Below, piece after piece: positions 8,620-17,891 of a DNA stretch of 64,000 nt (position 1 is the first letter of the stretch; each line of letters opens with the position of its first letter). A program made the translations under genes and the position numbers. The notes under the pieces were generated by a model. That model saw nothing but the letters and a program-made list of their open reading frames with translations. It ran no database searches and was not told the DNA's origin. This DNA is from Acetomicrobium sp. UBA5826 (GTDB taxonomy: Bacteria; Synergistota; Synergistia; Synergistales; Acetomicrobiaceae): positions 175,048-239,047 of the forward strand of contig NZ_DJHF01000017.1 of assembly GCF_002433005.1 (NCBI RefSeq). Reading direction: 5' to 3'.

Positions 8620-10878
8620 ATGAAAAAAATTTTTCTCGTTAAAGGTGTCGTGCAGGGCGTTGGTTTCAGGCCCTTTTGCTCAAAATTAGCCAAGGAGCTA
8701 AAGTTGGGAGGAAGCGTTCAAAATAACTCTTCGGGCGTCTTAATAGAACTGCACGGCGACAGAAAAAGTATAGAATTATACGCAGAAAAGCTCGTGGATG
8801 AGGCTCCGCCTCTTGCAATGATTCAGTCAGTAGAGTCGATATACGAGGATGAAACCTCGACAGATCCTGAGGATTTCATAATAAGAGAAAGCGAAAAACA
8901 GGATATTCAGAAGGTCCTTATACCTCCGGATATAGCCACTTGTGAAGATTGCCTAAAGGAAATGAGAGATCCTAATGACAAAAGATATAGATATCCCTTT
9001 ATAAATTGCACGAATTGCGGTCCGAGGTACACAATAATAAAAGAGCTTCCCTACGACAGAACAAAAACTACCATGGCATGCTTTCCAATGTGCGACGAAT
9101 GTCGCAAAGAGTACTCCGATGTCTCGAACAGGCGTTATCACGCACAACCAAATGCATGCCCCAATTGTGGGCCAACTCTGTGGCTTTGCGATGCCAAAGG
9201 AGAAAAAATGGCCATAAACAACGATGCCGTTTTATTAGCGAGCAAATACCTGAGGGAAGGCAAGATATTGGCAATAAAAGGAATAGGCGGATATCATTTG
9301 GCCTGCGATCCCAGAAACGACAGAGCTGTTAAAGAACTTAGAATTCGCAAAAAAAGGCCTGACAAACCCTTTGCTTTAATGGCAAGAGATCTCGAAGCTG
9401 CAAAAAGTATAGTGCTAATAAACGAAAAAGCGATGAAATTACTGCTTTCTCCTCGAAGGCCAATTGTCGTATGTCCAAAAGGCAAAGACGACAATCTATC
9501 CAGATATGTAGCTCCAAATATAGATACCTATGGAATAATGTTGCCCTACACTCCAATTCATCATTTGCTCTTGGAGGAACAGGACCTTCTCATAATGACG
9601 AGTGCCAACATCTCCGACGAACCCTTAGTTGCAGGAAATAGAGAAGCTTTGGAAAAGCTTGGTCCGATAGCCGATTATTTTCTGATGCACAACAGAGATA
9701 TTTACGTGAAAATCGACGATTCTGTAATCGCCATGGCTGGAATGACCCCGATTTTTACCAGGAGAGCACGTGGATATGTTCCCCAGCCTTATACTTCAAA
9801 AAAAGCGCTTCCACCTATATTTGGTGCCGGCGGCGAGATGAAATCGACCTTCTCTGTGACACATGATCATTACATATTCACAAGCCAATATCTCGGAGAT
9901 TTAAAGGACATCTCAAGTATTGCTTTATATGAACATGTAATGGACATGTTCTTGTCTCTATACGAAATATCTCCTTCATATTTAGTATACGATAAACACC
10001 CACTATACCTGTCGACTCGAATAGCAAGTAATAAGCTGTCAAGCCTAAAATGTAAACTGTCCGTGCAGCATCATCATGCCCACCTGGCAGCCTGTCTTTG
10101 GGACAACGATTTCTCGGGAGAGGCAATAGGATTGATGCTTGACGGCACAGGCTTTGGTGATGACGAAAGTATATGGGGTGGCGAGATTTTGATCGGCAGT
10201 GCAAAATCTTTCTCCAGGGCAGGACATCTTTTGCAGGCTCCCCTTCCCGGAGGCGACAAGGCAGTTTTAGAGCCCTGGCGTTTTGCCCTTTCTTTGATGC
10301 TACAAACTTTTGAAAAAATGGAAGCCCTCCAAATTGCTCTCCAGCTTTGGCCAAAGGAACAGGACAAAATAAAGCTCATTGCTCAAAACGCTGATAAATA
10401 TGTCAAAACTTCTTCTGCAGGGAGGCTCTTCGACGCTGCAGCCTCTATATTGGGCCTACGAAATAAAGTATCTTATGATGCTCAGGCCGCAATCGAGCTC
10501 GAGGCTATAGCAAAGGGAAAGGAATGCGCCCCCTTCGATACAATAGAAAAAGGAGATGCATTGCTTATTGACTGGCGTCCCGCAATTCGCTGGTTGATAG
10601 AAGGTATGAATAAAAAAAATAAAGCCCAGCTTGCAGCCGGGTTTCACGACGGACTCTCCAAGGTTTTAGTAAATGTCAGTACGAAACTTGCTGCGCAATC
10701 GGGAATACGACATGTAGCACTATCGGGAGGAGTCTGGCAAAACAGGAGGCTTTTAAACGTAACTTGTGCTCTGCTAAAAGAAGCAGGGTTAATACCCTTA
10801 ATCCACAAGAGAACTTCGCCTAACGATGAATGCATATCGCTTGGCCAGGTCGCCGTTGGGCTTGCTCATTGGCAGTAA
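8620..10878 (+). CDS. hypF: Carbamoyltransferase HypF, [NiFe]-hydrogenase maturation
   Basis: HypF makes the carbamoyl group that becomes the CN- ligands of the [NiFe]-hydrogenase active site and passes it to HypE. Domains in order are acylphosphatase (VKGVVQGVGFRPF at the N-terminus), two Zn-finger-like regions with CEDC, CTNC, CDEC and CPNC pairs, a YrdC-like domain, and a Kae1-like carbamoyltransferase domain with QHHHAH and LSGGVWQN. About 753 residues, typical. AGGAGG at 8601-8606 is 13 bases before ATG 8620 and only one base before ATG 8608; the mature N-terminus favours 8620. It stands alone: no hypA-E or hydrogenase genes are in the window. It is the only gene of its unit, ending at a strong terminator. 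Confidence 0.95.
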   Translation: MKKIFLVKGVVQGVGFRPFCSKLAKELKLGGSVQNNSSGVLIELHGDRKSIELYAEKLVDEAPPLAMIQSVESIYEDETSTDPEDFIIRESEKQDIQKVLIPPDIATCEDCLKEMRDPNDKRYRYPFINCTNCGPRYTIIKELPYDRTKTTMACFPMCDECRKEYSDVSNRRYHAQPNACPNCGPTLWLCDAKGEKMAINNDAVLLASKYLREGKILAIKGIGGYHLACDPRNDRAVKELRIRKKRPDKPFALMARDLEAAKSIVLINEKAMKLLLSPRRPIVVCPKGKDDNLSRYVAPNIDTYGIMLPYTPIHHLLLEEQDLLIMTSANISDEPLVAGNREALEKLGPIADYFLMHNRDIYVKIDDSVIAMAGMTPIFTRRARGYVPQPYTSKKALPPIFGAGGEMKSTFSVTHDHYIFTSQYLGDLKDISSIALYEHVMDMFLSLYEISPSYLVYDKHPLYLSTRIASNKLSSLKCKLSVQHHHAHLAACLWDNDFSGEAIGLMLDGTGFGDDESIWGGEILIGSAKSFSRAGHLLQAPLPGGDKAVLEPWRFALSLMLQTFEKMEALQIALQLWPKEQDKIKLIAQNADKYVKTSSAGRLFDAAASILGLRNKVSYDAQAAIELEAIAKGKECAPFDTIEKGDALLIDWRPAIRWLIEGMNKKNKAQLAAGFHDGLSKVLVNVSTKLAAQSGIRHVALSGGVWQNRRLLNVTCALLKEAGLIPLIHKRTSPNDECISLGQVAVGLAHWQ

Positions 10879-10914
10879 AAAACAGAGGGCGACAACCGTC
10901 GCCCTCTGTTTTTG
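10877..10914. terminator. Bidirectional intrinsic terminator between hypF and the cold-shock gene
   Basis: A 13-bp perfect stem (10881-10893 with 10898-10910, loop AACC) is flanked by an A-run on the left and a T-run on the right. It can therefore end transcription of both the plus-strand hypF and the convergent minus-strand csp gene. Confidence 0.9.
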
Positions 10915-10936
10915 CCTCGGATTTGAATGGGAATTC

Positions 10937-11134
10937 TTAAACGCGTTTTACATGCGCTGCTTGAGGTCCCTTAGCTCCATCAACAACTTCAAACTCTACC
11001 TTGTCACCCTCCTCAAGGGTTTTGAAACCCTTCATATCGATAGCTGAATAATGCACAAAGACGTCTTTACCATCCTCCGACGTAATGAAACCATAGCCCT
11101 TAGTTGCATTAAACCACTTGACAGTCCCTAACAT
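10937..11134 (-). CDS. Cold-shock domain protein (CspA family)
   Basis: A 65-residue single OB-fold nucleic-acid chaperone. The RNA-binding motifs KGYGFI (RNP1) and VFVHYSAI (RNP2) are intact, and the N-terminus MLGTVKWFN is canonical. It is expected to melt RNA secondary structure in the cytoplasm. The start is the ATG at 11134, preceded by GGGAGGAG at six bases; a longer in-frame extension to 11173 is not supported. It is monocistronic, with its own promoter about 60 bases upstream and a terminator shared with hypF. The leader is only about 50 bases, so the long thermosensor leader of E. coli cspA is absent. Confidence 0.95.
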   Translation of the reverse strand: MLGTVKWFNATKGYGFITSEDGKDVFVHYSAIDMKGFKTLEEGDKVEFEVVDGAKGPQAAHVKRV

Positions 11135-11192
11135 TCTTTGCTCCTCCCAATTACAAAAATCAACCGCACTCAACGATGCGATGTTGTCATTA

Positions 11193-11221
11193 ACTATAAC
11201 AACATTTTACAGTTCCGTCAA
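11193..11221 (-). promoter_or_regulatory. Consensus sigma-70 promoter for the cold-shock gene
   Basis: On the minus strand TTGACG (11216-11221) and TATAGT (11193-11198) are separated by exactly 17 bases. This is the best-matched promoter for a single gene in the window. Predicted initiation is near 11186. The remainder of the 161-base gap up to guaB holds only a weak hairpin at the guaB stop codon. Confidence 0.85.
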
Positions 11222-11295
11222 TAAAAAGTTACCCTTCAAAGCTAATAACTGATGTTTCAAATACCAAGATTTTCTTTTTCATTAAAGTAGTCACT

Positions 11296-12771
11296 CTACT
11301 CCATCCAATAATTGGGAGCTTCCTTGGTTACCACTACATCGTGGGGGTGACTTTCCTTAACCGATGCAGCTGTAATTCTGATGAATCTCGCCTTCTCCTG
11401 TAAGGACTTTATATCAGGAGCCCCAACATAACCCATTCCTGCTTTTAATCCGCCGACCAGCTGGTATATGAGCGCTGATAACGGACCTTTATAAGGCACT
11501 AAGCCTTCTATCCCCTCGGGAACCAGCTTTTCATCAGCCACTCCTTCCTGAAAATATCTGTCCCTGCTTTTTCCTTCTTTCATAGCTGCTAGGGAACCCA
11601 TACCTCTATAACTTTTGAAAGACCTGCCGCGATAAATTACCTCTTCGCCGGGACTTTCCTCTGTCCCGGCGAATAGCGAGCCTATCATTACCACATCAGC
11701 TCCGGCAGCAATGGCTTTAGTGATATCACCAGAATATCTTACACCTCCGTCGGCTATTACTTTAACACCTTTGGGCTTTGCTATTTTCGAGGCATTCATA
11801 ATTGCGGCTATTTGAGGTACACCTATTCCCGCTACAACACGAGTCGTGCAAATAGAACCAGGTCCCACTCCAACCTTGACTCCATCTGCACCTGCTTCTA
11901 TCAAGGCCTGCGTTCCCTCAGAAGTGGCGACGTTTCCCCCTATGACGGGCAGGTCGTCATATCTTTCCTTAAGCTTGCGAATCGTTTCGAGAACAAGCTT
12001 CGAGTGTCCATGGGCAGTATCTACAACTATTGCATCTACTCCTGCAGCAACCAGCTGCTCGGCCCTGGCTATTGCCTCGGGGCCGACGCCTATGGCAGCT
12101 GCTACACGCAATCTGCCCTTCGTGTCTTTAGACGCATTAGGAAATTCCTTTACCTTGATTATATCCTTTATAGTTATGAGTCCCTTCAGATGACCTTCGC
12201 CGTCGACAATGGGTAATTTTTCCACCTTATGCTTCATTAAGATAGCCTTGGCATCTTCCAGCGTGGTCCCGATATGTGACACTATTAAATTTTCCTTGGT
12301 CATCACGTCCTTGATGGGCTGATCGTAATCTGTAATAAAGCGCAGATCCCTATTGGTGATTATTCCAACGAGCTTCATTTCGGCATCGACGATTGGCACG
12401 CCGGAAATATGGTAGTGTTCCATTAAAGCAACGGCGTCACGAAGGGTATCTTCCGGGTGCAAATAAAAAGGGTCAACTATTACGCCCGACTCGGAACGCT
12501 TAACCTTGTCGACCTCCTCAGCCTGGGCATCAGGCATCATGTTTCGATGTATTACGCCAATGCCACCCTCTCTCGCTATCGCAATGGCTAAACGGCCATC
12601 GGTCACTGTATCCATGGCGGCACTACATATGGGGATGTTAAGCCCAATCCGAGAAGTAAAGAAGCTTTTTACGCAAACTTGGGAAGGTATCACCTCGCTG
12701 TAGCTTGGTTCAAGTAAAACATCATCGAAGGTAAAGCCTTCGTATTCGACAAATCTTTCAGAAAGATCCAT
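11296..12771 (-). CDS. guaB: Inosine-5'-monophosphate dehydrogenase
   Basis: Oxidises IMP to XMP with NAD+, the committed step to guanine nucleotides. The 491-residue TIM-barrel protein has a pair of CBS domains inserted at about 95-205 and the catalytic cysteine loop GPGSICTTR. The SD AAAGGAGG lies before the ATG at 12771. It is the last gene of the long train that begins with the wecG-like gene, and follows gltX by 21 bases. No strong terminator follows; a five-bp hairpin overlaps the stop codon. Confidence 0.97.
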   Translation of the reverse strand: MDLSERFVEYEGFTFDDVLLEPSYSEVIPSQVCVKSFFTSRIGLNIPICSAAMDTVTDGRLAIAIAREGGIGVIHRNMMPDAQAEEVDKVKRSESGVIVDPFYLHPEDTLRDAVALMEHYHISGVPIVDAEMKLVGIITNRDLRFITDYDQPIKDVMTKENLIVSHIGTTLEDAKAILMKHKVEKLPIVDGEGHLKGLITIKDIIKVKEFPNASKDTKGRLRVAAAIGVGPEAIARAEQLVAAGVDAIVVDTAHGHSKLVLETIRKLKERYDDLPVIGGNVATSEGTQALIEAGADGVKVGVGPGSICTTRVVAGIGVPQIAAIMNASKIAKPKGVKVIADGGVRYSGDITKAIAAGADVVMIGSLFAGTEESPGEEVIYRGRSFKSYRGMGSLAAMKEGKSRDRYFQEGVADEKLVPEGIEGLVPYKGPLSALIYQLVGGLKAGMGYVGAPDIKSLQEKARFIRITAASVKESHPHDVVVTKEAPNYWME

Positions 12772-12792
12772 CGTTATAATCCTCCTTTAATT

Positions 12793-14190
12793 TTAATCTA
12801 CTAATCTTGATATGACTTCCTCTTTGCCCAAGACTTCCATGATTAGCGGCAGAGGGGGGCCCGAAATTCTACCTGTAACGAAAATTCGCAACGGATGAAA
12901 AAATTCCCTGGCTTTCAAACCAAGCCTTTTCTGAAAAGCCCTGAGCTTATCCTCGATTTTAGCTTTATTCCAGTCATCTAATTTAGAAAGTTCCGCTTTT
13001 AAATCCCTCATCCAGGGAGGAACTGCTTCATGAACTTGAGGCCTGTGAAACAACCAATTTAGGCTTTCTAACAGCTCTACAATAGTGGCTTGACCCGATA
13101 AAGCTTCAGGGAGCAGCATAGCCAGCTCCTCGGTAGTAATCCTAACGGGCAAGCCGCCCTCACTGGTCATTTTTACGATTACATCTGCCAGCCATTTCAA
13201 ATCCTTTCTTTTGATGGCTTCACTCCCCCACCATCTCAATCTTTCCTCGTCATGTATTGGAGAAGATCTCGATATTGAGGAAAGTTCAAATCGCTTAGCC
13301 ATTTCGTTAAGATCAAACAGAAAATCCTCGCCTTCAACCGCCCAACTTAATGTTGCTAAATAAGCCCTCACCGCTTCCGGGAGATAGCCCCTTTGCCTAA
13401 GATCGTCGATACTTTCGGCCCCCTCCCTTTTGCTCAATTTCCTGCCTTCTCTGGAGAGTATCATTGGAATGTGAGCAAAGGATGGAGGTTGCCACGAAAG
13501 GGCCTTAAACAGGAGCAGTTGTCTTGTTGTATTCGGAAGGTGCTCGTCACCCCTAATTACATGGGTTATCTCCATAAAATGGTCGTCTACCACTGCAGCA
13601 AAAAGATAGGTGGGAATTCCATCGGAACGCATCACGATGAAATCTCCAACTTCGCTATAAGACAAAGCATAAGTACCGTGAACTTCGTCATGAAATTCTA
13701 TCCTTCCATCCCTCTGCGGGACCTTGAAACGCCATGAGGGAACCCTTCCCTCCCTTTCTAGTATCTTTCGATCCTCTTCGGTAAGATTTCTGCATTTTCC
13801 GGAATATCTCGGGGGCATGCCCCTGGATAGCTGCTCTTTTCTTTCTGCTTCAAGCTCTTCTGGCGTACAATAACAGGGATATACGTAATCGGTTTCTTTA
13901 AGTTTTTTTAAAATTTCCAGGTATAAAGACAACCTTTCGCTCTGCCTGTATGGGAGGTGGGCTCCCCCCACATCCGGACCTTCGTCCCATTCCAATCCCA
14001 ACCACTTTAAATCTCTTTTTATTGATTCTTCAAATTCAGGCGAAGAGCGGTCTCTGTCTGTATCTTCGATACGAAGCACGAATTTTCCATTCCATTTTTT
14101 GGCCCAAAGCCAATTAAATAGAGCTGTCCTTGCACCACCTATATGTAAATTCCCGGTAGGCGATGGGGCAAAACGTGTTCTGACGCTCAT
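12793..14190 (-). CDS. gltX: Glutamyl-tRNA synthetase
   Basis: Class I aminoacyl-tRNA synthetase charging tRNA-Glu; it may also charge tRNA-Gln, since the amidotransferase route is common in such bacteria. The HIGH-type motif is in PSPTGNLHIGGA near the N-terminus, the KMSKS-type motif is KLSKR, and the CYC region near 100 matches the zinc-binding insertion. At 465 residues the length is normal. The ATG at 14190 follows rlpA by 31 bases. The gene lies between rlpA and guaB in the same direction and is probably cotranscribed. Confidence 0.96.
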   Translation of the reverse strand: MSVRTRFAPSPTGNLHIGGARTALFNWLWAKKWNGKFVLRIEDTDRDRSSPEFEESIKRDLKWLGLEWDEGPDVGGAHLPYRQSERLSLYLEILKKLKETDYVYPCYCTPEELEAERKEQLSRGMPPRYSGKCRNLTEEDRKILEREGRVPSWRFKVPQRDGRIEFHDEVHGTYALSYSEVGDFIVMRSDGIPTYLFAAVVDDHFMEITHVIRGDEHLPNTTRQLLLFKALSWQPPSFAHIPMILSREGRKLSKREGAESIDDLRQRGYLPEAVRAYLATLSWAVEGEDFLFDLNEMAKRFELSSISRSSPIHDEERLRWWGSEAIKRKDLKWLADVIVKMTSEGGLPVRITTEELAMLLPEALSGQATIVELLESLNWLFHRPQVHEAVPPWMRDLKAELSKLDDWNKAKIEDKLRAFQKRLGLKAREFFHPLRIFVTGRISGPPLPLIMEVLGKEEVISRLVD

Positions 14191-14221
14191 TACGCGAATG
14201 CTCCTTTCTGTTCTTTGGTTA

Positions 14222-14929
14222 TTACTCCGGCAAGTGAAGAACCTCCATTCTTAATTTAGCAACACCTCTACGGGTTATGCCCAACAGTTCAGCGGCAAGC
14301 CTGGACACATCTATTATGCCGCTTTTAGCGCAACGATCGTTAATTCTAACAATTATACTCTTGTTGTTCTTCGGGTTATGAAGTTTCACTATGCTATTGA
14401 AGGGAAGATCATTTGAGGCAGCAGTCAGCTTCCAGTTATAAAAAATCTCTCCGCTGGCTGTTTTGTTTCCTTCCCACTTTGGGCCTCCATACCATGTAAC
14501 CGTAACATAATCTTTATTTATAGCTGTATCGTGCAAACCGTAAAGAGCTTCGTAAACGTTTGACAGCCAGATCCCTACTAACAACTGCGGGGTGCTATTG
14601 TGATATTCAGCGATATCGGGAGTTACGGCAAAGATGTCTTTCCCGTTTTTGGAAGATATGACAAAAACATCCTCCTCGAGCTTGTTTATTTTAAAGTACA
14701 GACCTTTATTGTTTCTTTCAAAGAGTTTTTGGAGCTTTTCGTTGGACGAATATATCATATCAGCCATTTCTGCGGGCGCAGATGCAACTAACTTTCCATT
14801 AACGTATAATTTAACGGAGGTCCCCGCATTACTGACCCATGTATAGGGCTTTAGGGCAATGGCTCTTTTTGGCAACAGGAGGGAGCACAAAATGAGCAAG
14901 GCCAATAAAAAAGACCTTTTATTCAACAC
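14222..14929 (-). CDS. Exported RlpA-like double-psi beta-barrel protein
   Basis: About 235 residues: an N-terminal signal peptide (KR charge, then a Leu-rich core, likely cleavage near residue 25), an unassigned ~110-residue domain, and a C-terminal RlpA-type double-psi beta-barrel with WYGG, KTASGEIF and RINDR. RlpA proteins act on peptidoglycan near the septum. Here the His in the usual AHRTLP motif is replaced (A-S172-N-D-L-P) while Asp198 of NDR is kept, so lytic activity is doubtful. There is no SPOR domain. The start is GTG 14929, eight bases after GGAG; the ispDF stop is at 14932. A longer frame into ispDF is not supported. Confidence 0.8.
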   Translation of the reverse strand: MLNKRSFLLALLILCSLLLPKRAIALKPYTWVSNAGTSVKLYVNGKLVASAPAEMADMIYSSNEKLQKLFERNNKGLYFKINKLEEDVFVISSKNGKDIFAVTPDIAEYHNSTPQLLVGIWLSNVYEALYGLHDTAINKDYVTVTWYGGPKWEGNKTASGEIFYNWKLTAASNDLPFNSIVKLHNPKNNKSIIVRINDRCAKSGIIDVSRLAAELLGITRRGVAKLRMEVLHLPE

Positions 14930-14931
14930 CT

Positions 14932-16110
14932 TTACCACTCCATCGCCCCCCTCATCGCAGCTACGGCATGACAACGCATGCAACGAGCTGTTCCTACGGC
15001 GCCCACTCCTTCACCGGACTTTATCTTCAAATTTACAATATCGTAGCGCCTATAGGTCAAAACCGACAAAGCCCTTTCGAGATTGGTTTTAAAAGTATCG
15101 ACATAACATCCGAGTTTAGGCAGCTGTGCTTCCAATGTCACATCCAGAGAAATCAGGATCCAAGCTTTTTCGAACAATAGGTGTGCTATTTCCTCGAGAA
15201 TTAGAAGGCTATTAGCGTTTTTGTACCGCTCATCGGAAGAAGGGTATAGACTCCCCAAATCCGGCTCTCCGGCAGCTCCCAACAAAGCATCGGCCACTGC
15301 ATGAGAAATTACATCGCCGTCGGAGTGGCCATCCAACCCCAGAGGAGCACTGGGAATGAATTCCCCTGCAAGAATGAGTTTTCTCCAGGGGCGTAAAGGA
15401 TGAATATCAAAGCCGTGGCCAACCTTAAGGGGGCTCATGCCCTCAACAATGTTATGACAAAGCTTGAAATCGCTTTCGTAAGTTATCTTCACGTTGCTCG
15501 GCTCGCCTTCGACAAAATTAATGTGACGTCCTGTCTTTATCCATGCTTCTGCTTCGTCAAATACGCCATCTCCTACCATCTCCATGACCGAGATCAACTC
15601 CCTTCTTGGAAAAGCCTGAGGTGTCTGTGTACACCAGAGGTTCTCCCTAGAGACTGGCACGATTTCTCCTCCTTCGGAAACCCTCTTTAACGAATCCCTC
15701 ACGGGAATTAAGGGAATAACACCGGCTTCAGGAGATAGGGCCGATATAACTTTTTTGACCAAATTTGACGAAGCTAGGGGACGAGCTGCATCGTGAACGA
15801 GAACGTAATCGCCGTCGGAAGCTTTGACGCCTAAAATTGAAGACATGGCCCTTGTATCGCCGCCATTTATGGCCTTAAAAGGCATCTTATGAGCTTGTAA
15901 AACCTCTACATGAGAAGAAAAATCGTAGTCCTTTGGAAAAACTACGACCACTTCACAAATGAGGTTCATGTCGTAAAGTTTTCTCGCCAGCTTAACCCCC
16001 CATGCCCAGAGAGGAATGCCTCCTAAAAGCCTAAATTGCTTAAAAGGGGTGTTCATCCTGGCGCCTTTTCCGGCAGCCAGAATCACGAAAGAGCAATTTT
16101 TCAAATTCAT
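14932..16110 (-). CDS. ispDF: Bifunctional IspD/IspF of the MEP isoprenoid pathway
   Basis: A 392-residue fusion. The N-terminal IspD (about 1-220; LAAGKGARMN nucleotide-binding loop, VHDAARP) is the MEP cytidylyltransferase. The C-terminal IspF (VGHGFDIHPL, GHSDGDVISHA with metal ligands) is the 2-C-methyl-erythritol 2,4-cyclodiphosphate synthase. The intervening step, IspE, is not in the window. Such fusions are known in several bacterial groups and may join non-consecutive steps through complex formation with IspE. Its ATG shares a base with the stop of the upstream PIN/TRAM gene (TGATG). IspG and IspH lie elsewhere in this window. Confidence 0.95.
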   Translation of the reverse strand: MNLKNCSFVILAAGKGARMNTPFKQFRLLGGIPLWAWGVKLARKLYDMNLICEVVVVFPKDYDFSSHVEVLQAHKMPFKAINGGDTRAMSSILGVKASDGDYVLVHDAARPLASSNLVKKVISALSPEAGVIPLIPVRDSLKRVSEGGEIVPVSRENLWCTQTPQAFPRRELISVMEMVGDGVFDEAEAWIKTGRHINFVEGEPSNVKITYESDFKLCHNIVEGMSPLKVGHGFDIHPLRPWRKLILAGEFIPSAPLGLDGHSDGDVISHAVADALLGAAGEPDLGSLYPSSDERYKNANSLLILEEIAHLLFEKAWILISLDVTLEAQLPKLGCYVDTFKTNLERALSVLTYRRYDIVNLKIKSGEGVGAVGTARCMRCHAVAAMRGAMEW

Positions 16111-17234
16111 CAGCCCGTCACTCGTCTCACTCTGCCGAATATCATTCTCCCGGCAGAGGTTTGTAATAATGACGTTATAACTACCTCAACCCTTTTTCCA
16201 ATGTATTTTTCTCCATCTTCTACTACCAACATCGTCCCGTCGGTGAGATAAGCCACTCCCTGATTGGGTTCTTTTCCTTCTTTAATAACATCTACCTCAA
16301 GAGTTTCACCTGGTATCAAAACCGGTTTAAGCGCATTGGCCAGATCGTTAACATTTAAAACGTCAAGTCCCTGTATGCTTGCAATTTTGTTCAAATTATA
16401 ATCCGTAGTAATTATCTTTGCCTTCAATTTTTTGGCCAGCTCGATCAAACCCTCATCAACAGTATCAACTTTCAGCTCTTTTAAAGGCTGTTCTAATATT
16501 TCGAGCTTGAAGTTGGGCAATTTTTGGAGTTCCTCAACAACTTCCATTCCCCTTCTCCCCTTTGCCCTCCTTAACGGATCCGTCGAATCTGCAATTGCTT
16601 GGAGTTCCAACAAAACAAACCCGGGAATGCACATAACGCCTTCTATAAATCCGACTCTTGCTATATCTAATATTCTGCCATCTATTAACGCGCTCGTATC
16701 AAGCAATTTAATGCTGTCATGGTTAAACTCATCGCGCATTTTTTTGCCCTTTAAATGAAGCCTGTCCCTTAGAAGTTCAAAGGACGACCACATGCTGATG
16801 ATTTCATCTTTTCTTTTTAAAAAGAGGATCAAACCCACATAACCTAATACTACATTCAAGAGAATTGCCAAATAAAATCCCAAATTCGGGATTGAAGATA
16901 GGGGCATGGCCAATAGATTTGCTACAATCAAACCTATAATTAAGCCTAAAATTGCAACGAACAAATCCTGCCATGCGAAAGTCTGCAAAGATCTTTCGAA
17001 TATGATGCCAATTCGGGCAATTCCGCGAACGAACAGGGGGGCAAGCAAATAGCCCAGAAGGGCGGGAATCATTATAACAAAGCCCCACATCGCCATGTCC
17101 CATATCAACGCACTTGTTGGCCACCAGGAACTGGATGATAGATATTGTGCCAGTTGATATCCTGCTATGACGCCCAATATGCTGAGAATAGTTCTAGCTA
17201 TTATGTTGACAAGTCGTCCCATGCCTTCTTGCAT
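16110..17234 (-). CDS. Membrane-anchored PIN/TRAM domain protein (YacL-like)
   Basis: About 374 residues: four hydrophobic segments in the first ~150, then a PIN nuclease domain (LLDTSALIDGR, an acidic LLELQ, and TTDYNLNKI carrying further metal-ligand acids), then a TRAM RNA-binding domain. Architecture and motifs match Bacillus YacL. It is likely a membrane-bound RNase or RNA-binding protein whose substrate is unknown. The start is ATG 17234, nine bases after GAGGAGG; the frame is open further upstream into recR but without support. It is 16 bases after recR and overlaps ispDF by one base. In Bacillus yacL also neighbours ispD/ispF, which supports the assignment. Confidence 0.92.
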   Translation of the reverse strand: MQEGMGRLVNIIARTILSILGVIAGYQLAQYLSSSSWWPTSALIWDMAMWGFVIMIPALLGYLLAPLFVRGIARIGIIFERSLQTFAWQDLFVAILGLIIGLIVANLLAMPLSSIPNLGFYLAILLNVVLGYVGLILFLKRKDEIISMWSSFELLRDRLHLKGKKMRDEFNHDSIKLLDTSALIDGRILDIARVGFIEGVMCIPGFVLLELQAIADSTDPLRRAKGRRGMEVVEELQKLPNFKLEILEQPLKELKVDTVDEGLIELAKKLKAKIITTDYNLNKIASIQGLDVLNVNDLANALKPVLIPGETLEVDVIKEGKEPNQGVAYLTDGTMLVVEDGEKYIGKRVEVVITSLLQTSAGRMIFGRVRRVTG

Positions 17235-17250
17235 ATAAACGTACCTCCTC

Positions 17251-17868
17251 TTACTGTCTGCCTTCGCCTCTTTTGATGTATGTCCTTGCTTCAAGGGCGG
17301 CGTGCAGGGTCGTTCTATCAGCGAAACTTACACTACCACCGACAGGTAGGCCATACGATAATCTGCTAACTGTTACGGGCAGGGGCTCCATGATCTTAGA
17401 TATCAAATTCATGGTTAACTCTCCTTCGACCTTGGGACTAAAGGCTAATATGACCTCCTTAACCTCTTCTTCAGAAACCCTTTTCACCAAGCGCTCTAAA
17501 ACTTGAGGGGCTATTTCCTCATCGTCTAAAGGAGAATATAGCGATCCCAATACGAAGTAAAGTCCGTTATATATGCCCGCCTGTTCGATTGTAATGAGAT
17601 CCTCGACCGATTCTACGATACATATGGTCGACTTATCCCTGAAGGGATCACAACATATAGAACATGGATCCTCATCGGTTATATTGCCACACCTGCTGCA
17701 GGGATGGAGCAAGGAATTGCATTTTGCAATACACTCAGCCAATGATTCGGAAAAGCTTTTGGGCTGCTGTAATAAAAATAGCACCATCCTCCTCGCGCTT
17801 TTCTCGCCAATTCCGGGAAATCTCTCAAATAGACGTATTAAATCCTCCAATGCCTTTGCCAAAGCCAA
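17251..17868 (-). CDS. recR: Recombination mediator RecR
   Basis: Acts with RecO/RecF to load RecA on gapped DNA. The 205-residue protein has the N-terminal helix-hairpin-helix FPGIGEKSA, a Cys4-type zinc finger (C..C, CxxC around 55-75), and a Toprim domain (ICIVES, followed by GSLYSPLDD). The likely start is TTG 17868 with GGTGA a few bases upstream; an in-frame TTG two codons later is possible. It is immediately downstream of ybaB, the usual ybaB-recR pairing. dnaX, often upstream, is replaced here by the V-ATPase D gene. Confidence 0.96.
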   Translation of the reverse strand: MALAKALEDLIRLFERFPGIGEKSARRMVLFLLQQPKSFSESLAECIAKCNSLLHPCSRCGNITDEDPCSICCDPFRDKSTICIVESVEDLITIEQAGIYNGLYFVLGSLYSPLDDEEIAPQVLERLVKRVSEEEVKEVILAFSPKVEGELTMNLISKIMEPLPVTVSRLSYGLPVGGSVSFADRTTLHAALEARTYIKRGEGRQ

Positions 17869-17891
17869 TTAGGTCACCCGCTTCACAAAAA

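Noticed and set aside
11240..11300. A terminator after guaB.
   Set aside because: Only a five-bp stem at the stop codon with a short T-run; too weak to list as a feature.
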